Of a stretch of 64,000 bases of DNA, positions 29,155-39,085 are shown one piece after another. How positions within the stretch are numbered: the first letter of the stretch is position 1; every line of letters starts with the position of its first letter. The translations under genes and the position numbers were made by a program. The notes under the pieces were generated by a model. The model was not told where the DNA came from. It made no database searches and saw only the letters and a program-made list of their open reading frames with translations. The DNA is from Ornithinibacillus scapharcae TW25. GTDB taxonomy: Bacteria; Bacillota; Bacilli; Bacillales; Amphibacillaceae. The DNA lies in the NCBI RefSeq assembly GCF_000190475.1, contig NZ_AEWH01000068.1, positions 62,001 through 126,000 of the forward strand, in the 5' to 3' direction.

Positions 29155-29608
29155 TTATTTTTCATTTACTATTTTCATTTGGTCGTGTAATAAGTTAAGT
29201 AAATCAATTAGTGTTTCCGTTTGCTCTCCTGTGAAGTTCTCCAGAACCTCTCCAAGGTATTGTTGTCTCTTTTGGATTACCTCTTCAATAATTCTATGTC
29301 CCTTTTCTAATACATGGATACGTACGACTCTTCGGTCATTTGTATCCCTAACTCTTTCAACTAAATCATTCTTTTCCATTCGATCCACTAAATCGGTAGT
29401 TGTACTAAAAGCTAATCCATTTTTAGCTGATAATTCACCTATCGTTAAATCCCCTTCTTCTCTTAACCATTGAAGAGCGATAAATTGCGGATTTGTGATG
29501 GGATAATTATTTAATATTTTTCGTCCGTTCTGTTTAATTGCCCCAGATATATGACGGTAGTTTTTTTTCTAATTGTGCTAGCATTTCTACTGAAATATTA
29601 TTTTCCAA
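29155..29608 (-). pseudogene. ysmB: MarR-family regulator YsmB, frameshifted
   Basis: Winged-helix regulator, about 151 residues if repaired. The main frame covers ISGAIKQNGRKILNNYPITN, then the helix-turn-helix and wing (GELSAKNGLAFSTTTDLVDRMEKNDLVERV, DTNDRRVVRIHVLEKG). The start, TTG at 29608 behind GGGAGG, is in another frame and stops after about 20 codons. The break is at a run of eight A (29561-29568); seven would give LEKNYRHISGAIKQ, matching the family. This is the same kind of one-base homopolymer error as in the glnQ-like gene, tig and uvrC. Repaired, it would be upstream of racE as in B. subtilis. Confidence 0.9.
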
Positions 29609-29841
29609 TACGTTACCTCCCGAACTTCCTATGAATATAGTCATATTTTATCATAAAAGCTCGAAAAACTTATGTTTTATTTTTAAACACGTAAAAATCC
29701 ACGATAAAATAGTGTATTATAATTATATTTTTTACTTCAATGAAATGTGCGCACCGTTTATTATCCATCACATAAGCTATTAGTGACTAAATAATTTACC
29801 CTTCAAACTGCAGCTCTATGACAGCAAGGAGGGGTTAACAT

Positions 29842-30066
29842 TTGAAGGACAACGAGTACAAACCGAAGCAATTATTAACCAAACGTGAAAAAGAAGTATT
29901 CGAGCTCTTAGTTCAGGACAAAACAACTAAAGAAATTGCCCAGGAATTGTTTATATCTGAAAAAACTGTCCGTAACCATATTTCAAATGCTATGCAAAAA
30001 TTAGGAGTCAAGGGGCGTTCGCAGGCAGTTGTAGAGCTAATCCGCATGGGAGAATTAAAGCTCTAG
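29842..30066 (+). CDS. gerE: Sporulation regulator GerE
   Basis: LuxR-type DNA-binding protein of 74 residues that modulates sigma-K-dependent coat genes in the mother cell. It is nearly identical to Bacillus GerE in LLTKREKEVFELLVQDKTTKEIA and ISEKTVRNHISNAMQKLGVKGRSQAVVEL. The protein is only the helix-turn-helix domain, as is normal. The start is TTG at 29842 with AAGGAGGGG upstream. It is divergent from ysmB and convergent with ysmA. Confidence 0.98.
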   Translation: MKDNEYKPKQLLTKREKEVFELLVQDKTTKEIAQELFISEKTVRNHISNAMQKLGVKGRSQAVVELIRMGELKL

Positions 30067-30070
30067 AAAA

Positions 30071-30099
30071 AACCGACTTTCCTTACCGGAAGTCGGTTT
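30071..30099 (+). terminator. Terminator after gerE
   Basis: AACCGACTTTCC and GGAAGTCGGTT arms with a 5-nt loop, directly after the gerE stop and followed by TTAAAATTTT. Confidence 0.9.
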
Positions 30100-30171
30100 A
30101 AAATTTTAGCAAATTAGTTCTCTACAAATGAATTTTCTTGGTTGCTATTCAAGTACGATTGATGTACAGGA

Positions 30172-30624
30172 TTAATTCAGTGACACCTTCATTAATTTCT
30201 CCGTAATAGCCTCCCCTAGCGCTAGTGGCTTCCCTGAACGAGGATTAATATAGACGATTCTACCACGACCCGTTATACAAACCTCATCGTTCTGGTTAAC
30301 ACCCATATAATGAATATCAAACGATGTCTTACCAACATGAACTGCTTTGACATACATCCGTAGACTGTCTTGGAAAAACAATTGTTTTAGATAATCACAT
30401 TGTAAATCAGCAACAATAGGAATCCCCTCTGTCTGCATCTTATCACTAAAAATTCCTACTGATTTTAAATATTCAATTCGCGCTTCCTCAAAATAGATAA
30501 ATGGGCTTACATTGTTCACATGACCGAACATATCGGTTTCCGAAAAACGAATCCGGATTGGAATGGAAAAAGAAAATTCTTTTCTCCAGCTCTCAAAATC
30601 CTCGATATATGAGATTTTTCTCAT
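30172..30624 (-). CDS. ysmA: Acyl-CoA thioesterase family protein YsmA
   Basis: Hot-dog fold thioesterase of 150 residues, of the 4-hydroxybenzoyl-CoA thioesterase type. The motif IRFSETDMFGHVNNVSPFIYFEEARIEYL carries the catalytic Asp and the partner helix. Substrate unknown. It lies after sdhB and before gerE, as in B. subtilis, but a terminator at 30655-30683 separates it from sdhB. Confidence 0.9.
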   Translation of the reverse strand: MRKISYIEDFESWRKEFSFSIPIRIRFSETDMFGHVNNVSPFIYFEEARIEYLKSVGIFSDKMQTEGIPIVADLQCDYLKQLFFQDSLRMYVKAVHVGKTSFDIHYMGVNQNDEVCITGRGRIVYINPRSGKPLALGEAITEKLMKVSLN

Positions 30625-30654
30625 GATTTCTCCCCCCTTGTCTAAGATGCAAAA

Positions 30655-30683
30655 AGACCCTTACTACATTTTCGTAAGGGTCT
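30655..30683 (-). terminator. Terminator after sdhB
   Basis: AGACCCTTAC and GTAAGGGTCT perfect arms; the minus strand continues with TTTTTGC. Confidence 0.9.
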
Positions 30684-30700
30684 CGTTGTCATTCAAAATA

Positions 30701-31465
30701 TTAATGTGCGTTGTCACTTCCAAAGAAGTTCTTAAATGATTGAATGGTAGCAGCACGGTTCATAGCAGCGATTGATGTTGTTAATGGAATACCTTTCGGA
30801 CAAACTTGAACACAGTTTTGGGCATTACCGCAACCAACAAGTCCGCCTTCTTCCATTAATCCTTCTAATCTTTCACTCGCATTCATTTCACCTGTAGGAT
30901 GAGCGTTGAATAAACGAGCTTGTGAGATTGGAGCAGGTCCAATGAAGTTAGATTTGTCATTCACATTAGGACAAGCTTCCAGACAAACACCACAAGTCAT
31001 ACACTTCGATAGTTCGTATGCCCATTGACGTTTTTTCTCTGGCATACGTGGACCAGGCCCTAAATCATAAGAACCATCGATTGGGATCCATGCTTTTACT
31101 TGTTTTAGCGCATCAAACATACGCTCACGATCGATGACTAAATCACGTACAACCGGGAAAGTAGACATTGGTTCTAAGCGAATTGGTTGTTCCAATTCAT
31201 CTACTAGCGCTGCACATGATTGTCTTGGCACACCATTTATGACCATCGAGCAAGCACCACAAACTTCTTCTAAACAGTTCATATCCCATGCAACTGGTGT
31301 TGATTTTTCCCCTTTTGCATTTACGGGATTTTTACGAATTTCCATTAACCCAGAGATAACATTCATGTTTTTACGATATGGTACATTAAATGTCTCATCA
31401 TATGGAGTAGAATCTGGGCTATCTTGACGCGTGATAATAAAAGTAACAGTCTTCTGTTCAGCCAT
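30701..31465 (-). CDS. sdhB: Succinate dehydrogenase iron-sulfur subunit
   Basis: Carries electrons from SdhA FAD to the membrane haem. The 254-residue product has the three cluster motifs: [2Fe-2S] in CLEEVCGACSMVINGVPRQSC, where 20 or so residues hold four Cys; [4Fe-4S] in CMTCGVCLEACP; and [3Fe-4S] in CGNAQNC with VCPKG. It is the last gene of sdhC-A-B, followed by a terminator. It lies 35 bp after sdhA. Confidence 0.97.
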   Translation of the reverse strand: MAEQKTVTFIITRQDSPDSTPYDETFNVPYRKNMNVISGLMEIRKNPVNAKGEKSTPVAWDMNCLEEVCGACSMVINGVPRQSCAALVDELEQPIRLEPMSTFPVVRDLVIDRERMFDALKQVKAWIPIDGSYDLGPGPRMPEKKRQWAYELSKCMTCGVCLEACPNVNDKSNFIGPAPISQARLFNAHPTGEMNASERLEGLMEEGGLVGCGNAQNCVQVCPKGIPLTTSIAAMNRAATIQSFKNFFGSDNAH

Positions 31466-31500
31466 TTCCGTTAACTCCCTTCGCTATTTCGTCTCCCGTC

Positions 31501-33252
31501 TTAGTGCTTTTTCGTGTAATCACGTTTACGCGGCGGAATTAATGATACATCTACTTCTTCATATGAGAATACAGGTGCATTTTCTTTCGCATCAAATTCA
31601 GCAATTGTTGTTTTTAACCATTCTTCGTCATTACGTTCTGGGAATTCCGGCTTATAATGTGCCCCACGGCTTTCATTACGGTTATAAGCACCAATTGTAA
31701 TAACACGTGCTAAGTGAAGCATATTCTTAAGCTGACGTGTAAACATAACACCTTGGTTATTCCAACGAGAAGTATCGTTTATATTAATGTTTTCAAAGCG
31801 TTCTAGTAATTCTTGAATTTTTTCATCTGTTTTTAGTAGTTTCGCATTTTCACGTACTACAGTAACATTATCCGTCATCCATTCCCCTAATTCTTGGTGA
31901 ATTTGGTATGCGTTTTCTTCACCGCTCATATTCATAAGCGCTTCGAATTTCTCTTCTTCTTCTTTTACTCGATTCTCGAATAGACTAGAATCGAGGTCTT
32001 CGACATGTTTAGATAGGCCGTCAACATACTCAATTGCCTTCGGTCCAGCAACCATACCTCCGTAAATAGCGGATAGTAATGAGTTTGCTCCTAGACGATT
32101 CGCACCGTGCTGTGAATAATCACATTCACCAGCGGCGAAAATACCTGGGATGCTTGTCATTTGATTATAATCAACCCATAGTCCACCCATTGAGTAGTGT
32201 ACAGCTGGGAAAATTTTCATTGGTACTTTTCGTGGGTCTTCCCCAACGAATTTTTCATAGATTTCTATGATTCCACCAAGTTTAATATCTAGCTCTTTCG
32301 GGTCTTTATGTGATAGGTCTAAATAAACCATGTTCTCCCCATTGATTCCAAGCTTTTGGTTCACACACACATCAAAAATTTCACGAGTTGCGATATCACG
32401 TGGAACTAGGTTTCCATATGCAGGGTATTTTTCCTCTAAGAAGTACCATGGTTCCCCATCTTTATAAGTCCAAACACGTCCACCTTCACCACGTGCAGAC
32501 TCACTCATAAGACGAAGCTTATCGTCTCCAGGAATTGCAGTTGGGTGAATTTGGATAAATTCTCCGTTAGCATATTTTGCACCTTGTTGGTATAAAATAC
32601 TTGCAGCAGATCCAGTATTAATCATCGAGTTAGTAGATTTACCGAAGATAATTCCAGGACCACCAGTAGCCATAATCGTTGCATCTGATGGGAATGACTT
32701 AATTTCATGGGACTTCATGTTTTGGGCTACAATCCCGCGACCGACACCTTCATCATCGATAACCGCGCCAAGGAATTCCCATCCTTCATACTTTGTTACT
32801 AAACCCTCTACTTCATAACGACGAACTTGTTCATCTAATGCATATAATAATTGCTGACCTGTAGTTGCCCCAGCAAAAGCAGTACGGTGGTGTTGTGTAC
32901 CACCAAAACGACGGAAATCAAGAAGACCTTCTGGTGTACGGTTAAACATAACCCCCATACGGTCAAGCATATTGATAATTCCTGGTGCTGCTTCACACAT
33001 TGCTTTTACTGGTGGTTGGTTTGCCAAGAAGTCTCCACCATAAACGGTATCATCAAAGTGAAGCCAAGGAGAGTCCCCTTCCCCTTTTGTGTTCACGGCA
33101 CCATTAATACCACCTTGGGCACATACAGAGTGAGAACGTTTTACTGGAACTATTGAAAATAAGTCAACGCTTACACCAGCTTCAGCAGCTTTAATTGTCG
33201 CCATCAAACCAGCTAGTCCTCCGCCAACTACAGCGATTTTACGGTTACTCAT
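31501..33252 (-). CDS. sdhA: Succinate dehydrogenase flavoprotein subunit
   Basis: Oxidises succinate to fumarate at the inner face of the membrane (583 residues). The FAD-binding fold is seen in IAVVGGGLAGLMATIKAAE; the His for covalent FAD is in HSVCAQGGINGAVN; active-site residues lie in FIQIHPTAIPGDDKLR and SARGEGGRVW. It lies 25 bp after sdhC. AAGGAG precedes the ATG. Complete. Confidence 0.98.
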   Translation of the reverse strand: MSNRKIAVVGGGLAGLMATIKAAEAGVSVDLFSIVPVKRSHSVCAQGGINGAVNTKGEGDSPWLHFDDTVYGGDFLANQPPVKAMCEAAPGIINMLDRMGVMFNRTPEGLLDFRRFGGTQHHRTAFAGATTGQQLLYALDEQVRRYEVEGLVTKYEGWEFLGAVIDDEGVGRGIVAQNMKSHEIKSFPSDATIMATGGPGIIFGKSTNSMINTGSAASILYQQGAKYANGEFIQIHPTAIPGDDKLRLMSESARGEGGRVWTYKDGEPWYFLEEKYPAYGNLVPRDIATREIFDVCVNQKLGINGENMVYLDLSHKDPKELDIKLGGIIEIYEKFVGEDPRKVPMKIFPAVHYSMGGLWVDYNQMTSIPGIFAAGECDYSQHGANRLGANSLLSAIYGGMVAGPKAIEYVDGLSKHVEDLDSSLFENRVKEEEEKFEALMNMSGEENAYQIHQELGEWMTDNVTVVRENAKLLKTDEKIQELLERFENININDTSRWNNQGVMFTRQLKNMLHLARVITIGAYNRNESRGAHYKPEFPERNDEEWLKTTIAEFDAKENAPVFSYEEVDVSLIPPRKRDYTKKH

Positions 33253-33277
33253 AAAAACTCACTCCTTCTCTCTTTCC

Positions 33278-33895
33278 TTATACTCCATAAGCGAACGCAA
33301 TTAACGTTCTTATTCCAATATAGCTAACTACTAGGAAAATTAGTAAAGTAGCATATGTAACGATTTTCTGTGATCTCGGTGATTGTGCAAATCCCCAAGA
33401 TACTAAGAATCCCCATAAACCGTTAGCAAAATGGAACACTGCAGAAAGAACACCAATAACATAGAACCAGAACATTACTGGGCTAGTTAAGATTCCTTCC
33501 ATTAATCCGTAATCTAGGTCTGCACCTAGTGCTACTTGTACACGAGTTTCAAACACATGCCATGCAATAAATACTAATGTAACAATTCCTGTAAACCGCT
33601 GTAGGAAGAACAACCAGTTACGTACGAAGTTATATCTTTTAACATTGTTCTTTGCCGTAAACACGATATAAACCCCTAAGATTGCATGGAATAAAAGTGG
33701 TAAGTAAATAACAAAAATTTCAAGTGCTAGTACGAACGGGAGATTATGCATAAAGCTTGCTGCTTTATTAAAGCTTTCTTCCCCATATACAGCAAAGTGA
33801 TTAACTACTAAGTGGTTAATCAAAAATAACCCGATAGGAACTACACCTAGTAAAGAGTGCAATCTCCTGTAAAAAAACTCCCTATTTTCCGCCAT
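33278..33895 (-). CDS. sdhC: Succinate dehydrogenase cytochrome b558 subunit
   Basis: Five-helix, di-haem membrane anchor of the Bacillus-type complex II, 205 residues. Helix His residues that could bind haem are in RRLHSLLGVVPIGLFLINHL, YLPLLFHAILGVYIVF, FIAWHVFETR and VLSAVFHFANGLW. First gene of sdhCAB. Such enzymes pass electrons to menaquinone. AGGGGGG lies just before the ATG. Confidence 0.96.
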   Translation of the reverse strand: MAENREFFYRRLHSLLGVVPIGLFLINHLVVNHFAVYGEESFNKAASFMHNLPFVLALEIFVIYLPLLFHAILGVYIVFTAKNNVKRYNFVRNWLFFLQRFTGIVTLVFIAWHVFETRVQVALGADLDYGLMEGILTSPVMFWFYVIGVLSAVFHFANGLWGFLVSWGFAQSPRSQKIVTYATLLIFLVVSYIGIRTLIAFAYGV

Positions 33896-34170
33896 GTGAT
33901 ACCCCCCTTAGTTCTTCTGATGATTAAGTAAATAGTCTGACATTTTACACAAAAAAAGTATATAGATTTTTGCCTAAAATGTAGAAATAGCAACAAGTTT
34001 ATTGTACGACTAACTCCTAATAGCGTCAAGAAAAGGTATCCCACTTTTTGATAAGAATTTAAATCGCTTACATTTCGATTAAGACCTTGCACAAAAAATA
34101 AAATGAATGGATAATAACTATATACTTATAATGTTACTAGGTGACTTTACATACAGGAAGGAATCGAATA

Positions 34171-34608
34171 ATGGGAAAAAAACAGGAAAAGCTTCCAATT
34201 GAATTACTCGATAAAATTCAATCAACTGGAGCTGGATACGATTTACTAAGGTACATTAGTCTCCCAGACCTATTTGGATCAGAAGCAGAGGCTTTATTAT
34301 ATTTCATGGGAAGAAGCATGGCCCGTAAATTTAATATACAGGCTATAGGAGATGTTATTTACTTCTTTGAAAAAGTTGGTTGGGGACGCTTGGAATTATT
34401 CAAGGAAAAAAATAAGAAACTAGAGTTTCATCTGCTAGCAGACTCAGTCGTACAGCGCCTAGCTATGCCAATTGAAGCCGAGTTTAGGCTAGAGGCTGGT
34501 TTTCTTGCGGAAGCAATGTCGATTCTTAAGGGAGTTGACTGTGAGTGCGTAGAAGAAGTTCGTTCAAAGATACATCAGGTGGAATTTACAATCGTGTTAG
34601 TAGAATAA
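34171..34608 (+). CDS. yslB: DUF2507 protein YslB
   Basis: Conserved cytoplasmic protein of 145 residues with the V4R-like fold reported for DUF2507 (AGYDLLRYISLPDLFGSEAEALLYFMGRSMARKF, EAGFLAEAMSILKGVDCECVEEV). Function not established. AGGAAGG is well spaced for the ATG at 34171; a start at 34141 has none. It lies between sdhC and uvrC on the opposite strand, as in B. subtilis. Confidence 0.92.
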   Translation: MGKKQEKLPIELLDKIQSTGAGYDLLRYISLPDLFGSEAEALLYFMGRSMARKFNIQAIGDVIYFFEKVGWGRLELFKEKNKKLEFHLLADSVVQRLAMPIEAEFRLEAGFLAEAMSILKGVDCECVEEVRSKIHQVEFTIVLVE

Positions 34609-34644
34609 TGAACTCTTTTTTAATTTCTATTTCCACTCAATTAT

Positions 34645-34703
34645 AAAGAGGATACGTTCGGGTAGCCCCTATATCATAAAGGCTATTCAGAACTATCCTC
34701 TTT
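34645..34703. terminator. Shared terminator of yslB and uvrC, overlapping the uvrC stop
   Basis: Outer arms AAAGAGGATA (34645-34654) and TATCCTCTTT (34694-34703) enclose GGTAGCC/GGCTA. The right arm lies within the last codons of uvrC, and TTTTT follows for rightward transcripts. Confidence 0.75.
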
Positions 34704-36483
34704 TTCTTGTTCAGTATTTAAATAGGTAATAATTTCCTCGGCAGTGTTGTGTGGGATTCCTAATTTTGTTATATCTGGAACCTGTGCTTGGCGAATATCT
34801 TGAATGGATTTAAAATGTGTTAGTAATAATTTTCTTCTCTTCTCCCCGACCCCGGGTATCTTGTCGAGTTCCGATTGAAATAGATTTTTCCCACGCAGTT
34901 GTCGATGAAATGTAATTGCAAAACGGTGCACCTCATCTTGAATTCGCTGAATCAGGTAAAACTCTTGTGATTGTCTTGATAGCGGTACAACTTCTGGCGG
35001 AAATCCATATAACAATTCACTTGTTCTATGCTTGTCATCTTTCGCAAGGCCACATAACGGAATATCTAATCCTAACTCATTTTCCAGTACATCTAGAGCT
35101 GCACTCATTTGTCCTTTCCCGCCATCAACAATGATTAAGTCAGGTAGTGGTAACGATTCCTTCAATACTCGTGTATACCTTCTCCTAATTACCTCTCTCA
35201 TTGTCTCATAATCATCAGGTCCTTCGACATCTCGAATTTTATATTTGCGATAATCTTTCTTACTAGGTTTACCATCAACAAAAACTACCATTGCAGAAAC
35301 CGGATCAGTACCTTGAATATTGGAATTATCGAATGCTTCAATACGATATGGAGTTTCAATATTTATCGCAATACCTAATTTTTCTACTGCAAGTACGGTT
35401 CTCTCTTCATCCCTCTCAATGAGTGAGAATTTCTCTGATAGTTGTGCTTTTGCATTCTCCATGGCAAGCTCTACTAACTCTTTTTTCCGTCCGCGATATG
35501 GAGTATGGACGTCCACTTCTAAAAGTTGTTGCAATATTTCTGTTTCAATACCAATTGGCACAAAGATTTGCTTTGGCTTTGGATGATGTTCATGTAGATA
35601 AAATCTACCAATAAAACTGATAAAGGTATCCTCTGCATCATCAAAAAAAGGAAAAACCGAAATATCTCTTTCGATAAGTTTTCCCTGTCTAATGAAGAAA
35701 ACTTGGACGCACATCCAGCCTTTATCATAGCTATAGCCGAAAACGTCACGGTCAACCCGATCATTCAACGTCATTTTCTGTTGTTCCATTACTAATTCAA
35801 TGTGTTGAATTTGGTCACGGAGTTCTTTTGCCCGTTCAAAATTCAACTGTTCACTAGCCTCTTGCATCTTCTCTATAAGACTAGTCTTAATGTCCTTATA
35901 GCCACCTTGTAGGAATGATGTGATATTCTGAACAATGTCTCTATAAAATGCTTCAGAAGGTGCTTTCTCACTACATGCTAAACATTGATTCATATGGTAG
36001 TATAAACATGGTCTTCCCGGAGGATTGTTACATTTTCTTAATGGATACAACCGGTCAAGTAGCTTTTTGGTTTCTCTAGCTGCAATTACGTTTGGATAGG
36101 GGCCAAAATACTTGGCCTTATCTCGCTTTACCTTCCTAGTAATTAACAACCTAGGATGACGTTCTGACGTAATCTTTAAATAGGGATAGGATTTATCATC
36201 CTTTAGCATGACATTATATTTTTGGGTCGTACTTTTTTATTAGATTCATCTCTAAAATGAGCGCTTCGATTTCAGAGGAGGTAATAATATATTCGAAATC
36301 AACTATCTCTTGAACGAGTCGCTGTGTCTTATGATCATGTGCACCTGTAAAATAAGAACGAACTCTATTTTTTAAGAGCTTTGATTTACCAACATAAATA
36401 ATGGTGCCGTGCTTATCTTTCATCAAATAACAACCAGGCTTAGCAGGTAAGACAGCTAATTTTTCCTGAATCTTCTCATTCAT
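34683..36483 (-). pseudogene. uvrC: Excinuclease ABC subunit C, frameshifted after GIY-YIG domain
   Basis: Makes the dual incisions in nucleotide excision repair; about 600 residues when whole. The first frame (36483 to 36214) is the GIY-YIG nuclease: [31 protein letters not shown], ending [12 protein letters not shown]. The second frame (36209 to 34683) holds the Cys-rich part, UVR domain, RNase H-like nuclease ([22 protein letters not shown]) and C-terminal HhH. The break is at five T (36219-36223): four would read [18 protein letters not shown] without interruption, the family sequence. Two separate genes are not plausible. Sequence error is likely, as the rest is intact. The ATG at 36483 has AAGGA upstream. 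Confidence 0.93.
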
Positions 36484-36520
36484 AATCGTCATTCCTTACT
36501 ATGGTCAAGTCCAACTACAA

Positions 36521-36555
36521 ACAATCCCCTGTTACAGCTTGCAACAAGGGATTGT
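36521..36555 (-). terminator. Terminator after trxA
   Basis: Minus strand ACAATCCCTTGTT pairs with AACAGGGGATTGT (one G-U), followed by TTTGTAG. Confidence 0.8.
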
Positions 36556-36581
36556 CTGTATGCTCTTGATATTATATCAAA

Positions 36582-36896
36582 TTAAGCATGCTTATTGATT
36601 AATTCAACTAGTGCTTCTTTCGGTTGGAAACCGATTACTTGATCCACCACATTGCCATCTTTAAATAATAATAATGTAGGGATACTCATCACACCAAATT
36701 TACTTGCAGTTTCTTGATTTTCGTCTACGTCTAGTTTAACGATTTGTACTTTATCTGACATTTCGCTATCTACTTCTTCAAGAACTGGAGCAATCATTTT
36801 ACATGGACCACACCATGGTGCCCAGAAATCAGCTAGAACAAGACCTTCTGCAGTTTCTGCTGCAAAGCTTTGGTCTGATACGTTTTTAATTGCCAT
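36582..36896 (-). CDS. trxA: Thioredoxin
   Basis: General cytoplasmic disulfide reductant, 104 residues. The active site [10 protein letters not shown] has Cys29 and Cys32; the cis-Pro is in [20 protein letters not shown] precedes the ATG. It lies between etfA and uvrC as in B. subtilis, with an unusual structured region upstream (37028-37128). Confidence 0.98.
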   Translation of the reverse strand: MAIKNVSDQSFAAETAEGLVLADFWAPWCGPCKMIAPVLEEVDSEMSDKVQIVKLDVDENQETASKFGVMSIPTLLLFKDGNVVDQVIGFQPKEALVELINKHA

Positions 36897-37027
36897 CCTA
36901 TTTCCTCCTCTTGATACTATATTTCAAACTGAGTATAACACTAATGGTTAATCCTTACTAACAGTTTGCTTAATCTCTTCGTTATTATCCAGATTACATC
37001 TGTTTTTGTCTAAGGATAACAGTACAC

Positions 37028-37128
37028 GGCCCGAATCACCGCTGCTTCCAAGGAGGTGGATGAATCTTTATGAATACAATCATATCATCAACCGTAATCC
37101 TTCTAAGAGCTTTATGTGTATTCGAGCC
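37028..37128 (-). other. Structured element between etfA and trxA (candidate RNA)
   Basis: On the minus strand GGCTCGAATACAC pairs with GTGATTCGGGCC (about 12 bp with one bulge and one G-U pair) and closes a 76-nt interior. Inside lie GAATACA/TGTATTC and AGAAGGA/TCCTT complementary pairs. The G-U pair becomes a C-A mismatch on the plus strand, which favours a leftward RNA. On the plus strand it holds AAGGAGGTGGATG, a perfect ribosome binding site, followed by ORFs of only 23 and 30 codons. No known RNA family is recognised. Confidence 0.4.
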
Positions 37129-37171
37129 GCTTCTTATCTAGAAACTATATAAATAGCAAGATTTGATTAAA

Positions 37172-38149
37172 TTAAGCTTTTAACGCTTTCACTTCTTCAA
37201 TTAGCATAGGAATTACTTCAAATAGGTCTCCGACAATTCCATAGTCTGCTACATTGAAAATATTTGCTTCTGGATCTTTATTAATTGCTACAATTACTTT
37301 TGAGTTAGACATTCCCGCTAGGTGTTGGATTGCACCTGAGATACCGACAGCAATATACAGGTCTGGTGTAACTACTTTACCGGTTTGACCAATTTGTAGA
37401 GAATAATCACAGTAATCTGCATCACATGCGCCACGTGAAGCCCCAACTGCACCACCTAGAACCTCCGCTAATTCATATAATGGTTTAAAGCCATCTGCAC
37501 TTTTAACACCACGACCACCTGCAACAACCACTTTAGCTTCTGACAAATCAACACCATCAGTAGCTTTTCGTAGTACTTCCTTTATGACTGTACGCAAGTC
37601 CGCAATGTCAACAGACTTTTCTTGAATTTCCCCTGAACGAGACTCATCACGATCTAATGACGGAATATTATTTGGACGAATCGTAGCAAAAACAATTCCA
37701 TCTGTAATAACCTTTTTCTCAAATGCTTTACCAGAATAGATAGGTCGAGTAAATACAACCTGATCTCCATCTAGATTAATTTCTATAGCATCCGATATTA
37801 ATCCAATTTCTAATTTACTTGCAATTTTAGGTGTTAAATCTTTACCAATAGCAGTATGGCCCATAACGATTCCATAAGGACTTTCATCCTCAATCACGGA
37901 AAGCACAGCTTGACCATATCCTTCAGATGTATAGGAAGCTAATTTTTCATGAATTACCGTAATAACGCGATTTGCTCCATAATAAATCATTTCCTGTGCT
38001 TGATCTGCTAAATTTTCTGATCCAAGTAGTACGCCAACAACTTCAGTATCAGAACTAATCTTCTTTGCAGCAGCAATTGCTTCGAAAGTTACATTACGTA
38101 GGACACCATCTCTAGATTCACCAATTACTAGTATTTTTTCACTCATCAT
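37172..38149 (-). CDS. etfA: Electron transfer flavoprotein alpha subunit
   Basis: FAD-binding half of the heterodimer that takes electrons from acyl-CoA dehydrogenases (325 residues). The C-terminal FAD domain is clear: [59 protein letters not shown] and [31 protein letters not shown] precedes a double ATGATG start. It is 23 bp after etfB, at the end of the fadR-fadB-etfB-etfA transcript. Confidence 0.97.
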   Translation of the reverse strand: MMSEKILVIGESRDGVLRNVTFEAIAAAKKISSDTEVVGVLLGSENLADQAQEMIYYGANRVITVIHEKLASYTSEGYGQAVLSVIEDESPYGIVMGHTAIGKDLTPKIASKLEIGLISDAIEINLDGDQVVFTRPIYSGKAFEKKVITDGIVFATIRPNNIPSLDRDESRSGEIQEKSVDIADLRTVIKEVLRKATDGVDLSEAKVVVAGGRGVKSADGFKPLYELAEVLGGAVGASRGACDADYCDYSLQIGQTGKVVTPDLYIAVGISGAIQHLAGMSNSKVIVAINKDPEANIFNVADYGIVGDLFEVIPMLIEEVKALKA

Positions 38150-38172
38150 TATTTCTCCTTTCTGTCATTCCA

Positions 38173-38946
38173 TTAAAGTACTTTTGCTTCATTTCTTAGT
38201 AGTGAAACTAACTCTTTCACTTGATCGGATACTTCTCCTTCTAACACTCTTCCAGCTTCTTTTTGAGGTGGTAGGAATATATCAACCGTTTTCGTTTTTG
38301 GTTCCAAATCATCTTCATCTAAATCAAGATCGTCAATCTCTAACTCTTCCAGTGGCTTTTTCTTTGCCTTCATAATGCCTGGCAGAGAAGGATATCTTGG
38401 TTCATTTAACCCTTGCTGACAAGTAACTAGTAATGGTAATGTTGTTTCAATCTTTTCTACATCACCTTCAACATCCTTATCAATCTTGGCAGTATTTCCA
38501 TCTATTTCTAGTCTAGTGATTGTCGTAACATAATTAATTCCTAAGCGTTCTGCAAGTCTAGGACCAACTTGACCACTCGCCTCATCAATTGCAACATTTC
38601 CAGCTAGAATTAAGTCCACGTCTTTATCTTCGAAAAACGCTTCCAAAATTTTCGTTGTTGTAAATTGGTCTCCATCCTCTAAATCATCTTCTGTATTAAT
38701 TAAGACTGCTTTATCAGCACCCATTGCTAGCGCAGTTCGTAATTGTTTTTCAGAATCTTCATCACCAATCGTAATAACTGTGACTTCTCCGCCATGTTCA
38801 TCTCGTTGTTTAATGGCTTCTTCAACGGCATATTCATCATATGGATTAATGATGAATTCTGCACCATCGTCTTCAATACGTCCATTAGATACAGCAATTT
38901 TTTCTTCTGTATCAAATGTCTTTTTTAACAATACATAAATGTTCAT
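38173..38946 (-). CDS. etfB: Electron transfer flavoprotein beta subunit
   Basis: AMP-binding partner of EtfA, 257 residues. Typical segments are INPYDEYAVEEAIKQRD, VITIGDEDSEKQLRTALAMGADKAVLI and DLILAGNVAIDEASGQVGPRLAERLG, the last being the ETF beta signature region. GGAGG lies upstream of the ATG at 38946. A Leu/Asp/Glu-rich linker of about 20 residues precedes the recognition tail. Confidence 0.97.
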   Translation of the reverse strand: MNIYVLLKKTFDTEEKIAVSNGRIEDDGAEFIINPYDEYAVEEAIKQRDEHGGEVTVITIGDEDSEKQLRTALAMGADKAVLINTEDDLEDGDQFTTTKILEAFFEDKDVDLILAGNVAIDEASGQVGPRLAERLGINYVTTITRLEIDGNTAKIDKDVEGDVEKIETTLPLLVTCQQGLNEPRYPSLPGIMKAKKKPLEELEIDDLDLDEDDLEPKTKTVDIFLPPQKEAGRVLEGEVSDQVKELVSLLRNEAKVL

Positions 38947-39085
38947 AATGTGTTCCTCCTCTAGTAAACTATTAAGCTATTTATCTATTATTTACTTGGA
39001 AATCGAAATGGTTAGTCGAATTCCATACTTGCTTATTATTTTTAAAATTTTCCAACTTAAACTATATGCTAAGAATTTTCATTTA

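Noticed and set aside
29538-29783. Rightward 81-codon ORF between ysmB and gerE
   Set aside because: Overlaps the repaired 5' end of ysmB and its promoter; no ribosome binding site.
34683-36492. uvrC as two separate genes, or a programmed frameshift
   Set aside because: The halves are one family sequence cut in a linker. There is no long slippery heptamer or downstream structure, only a run of five A, and three other genes have similar breaks.
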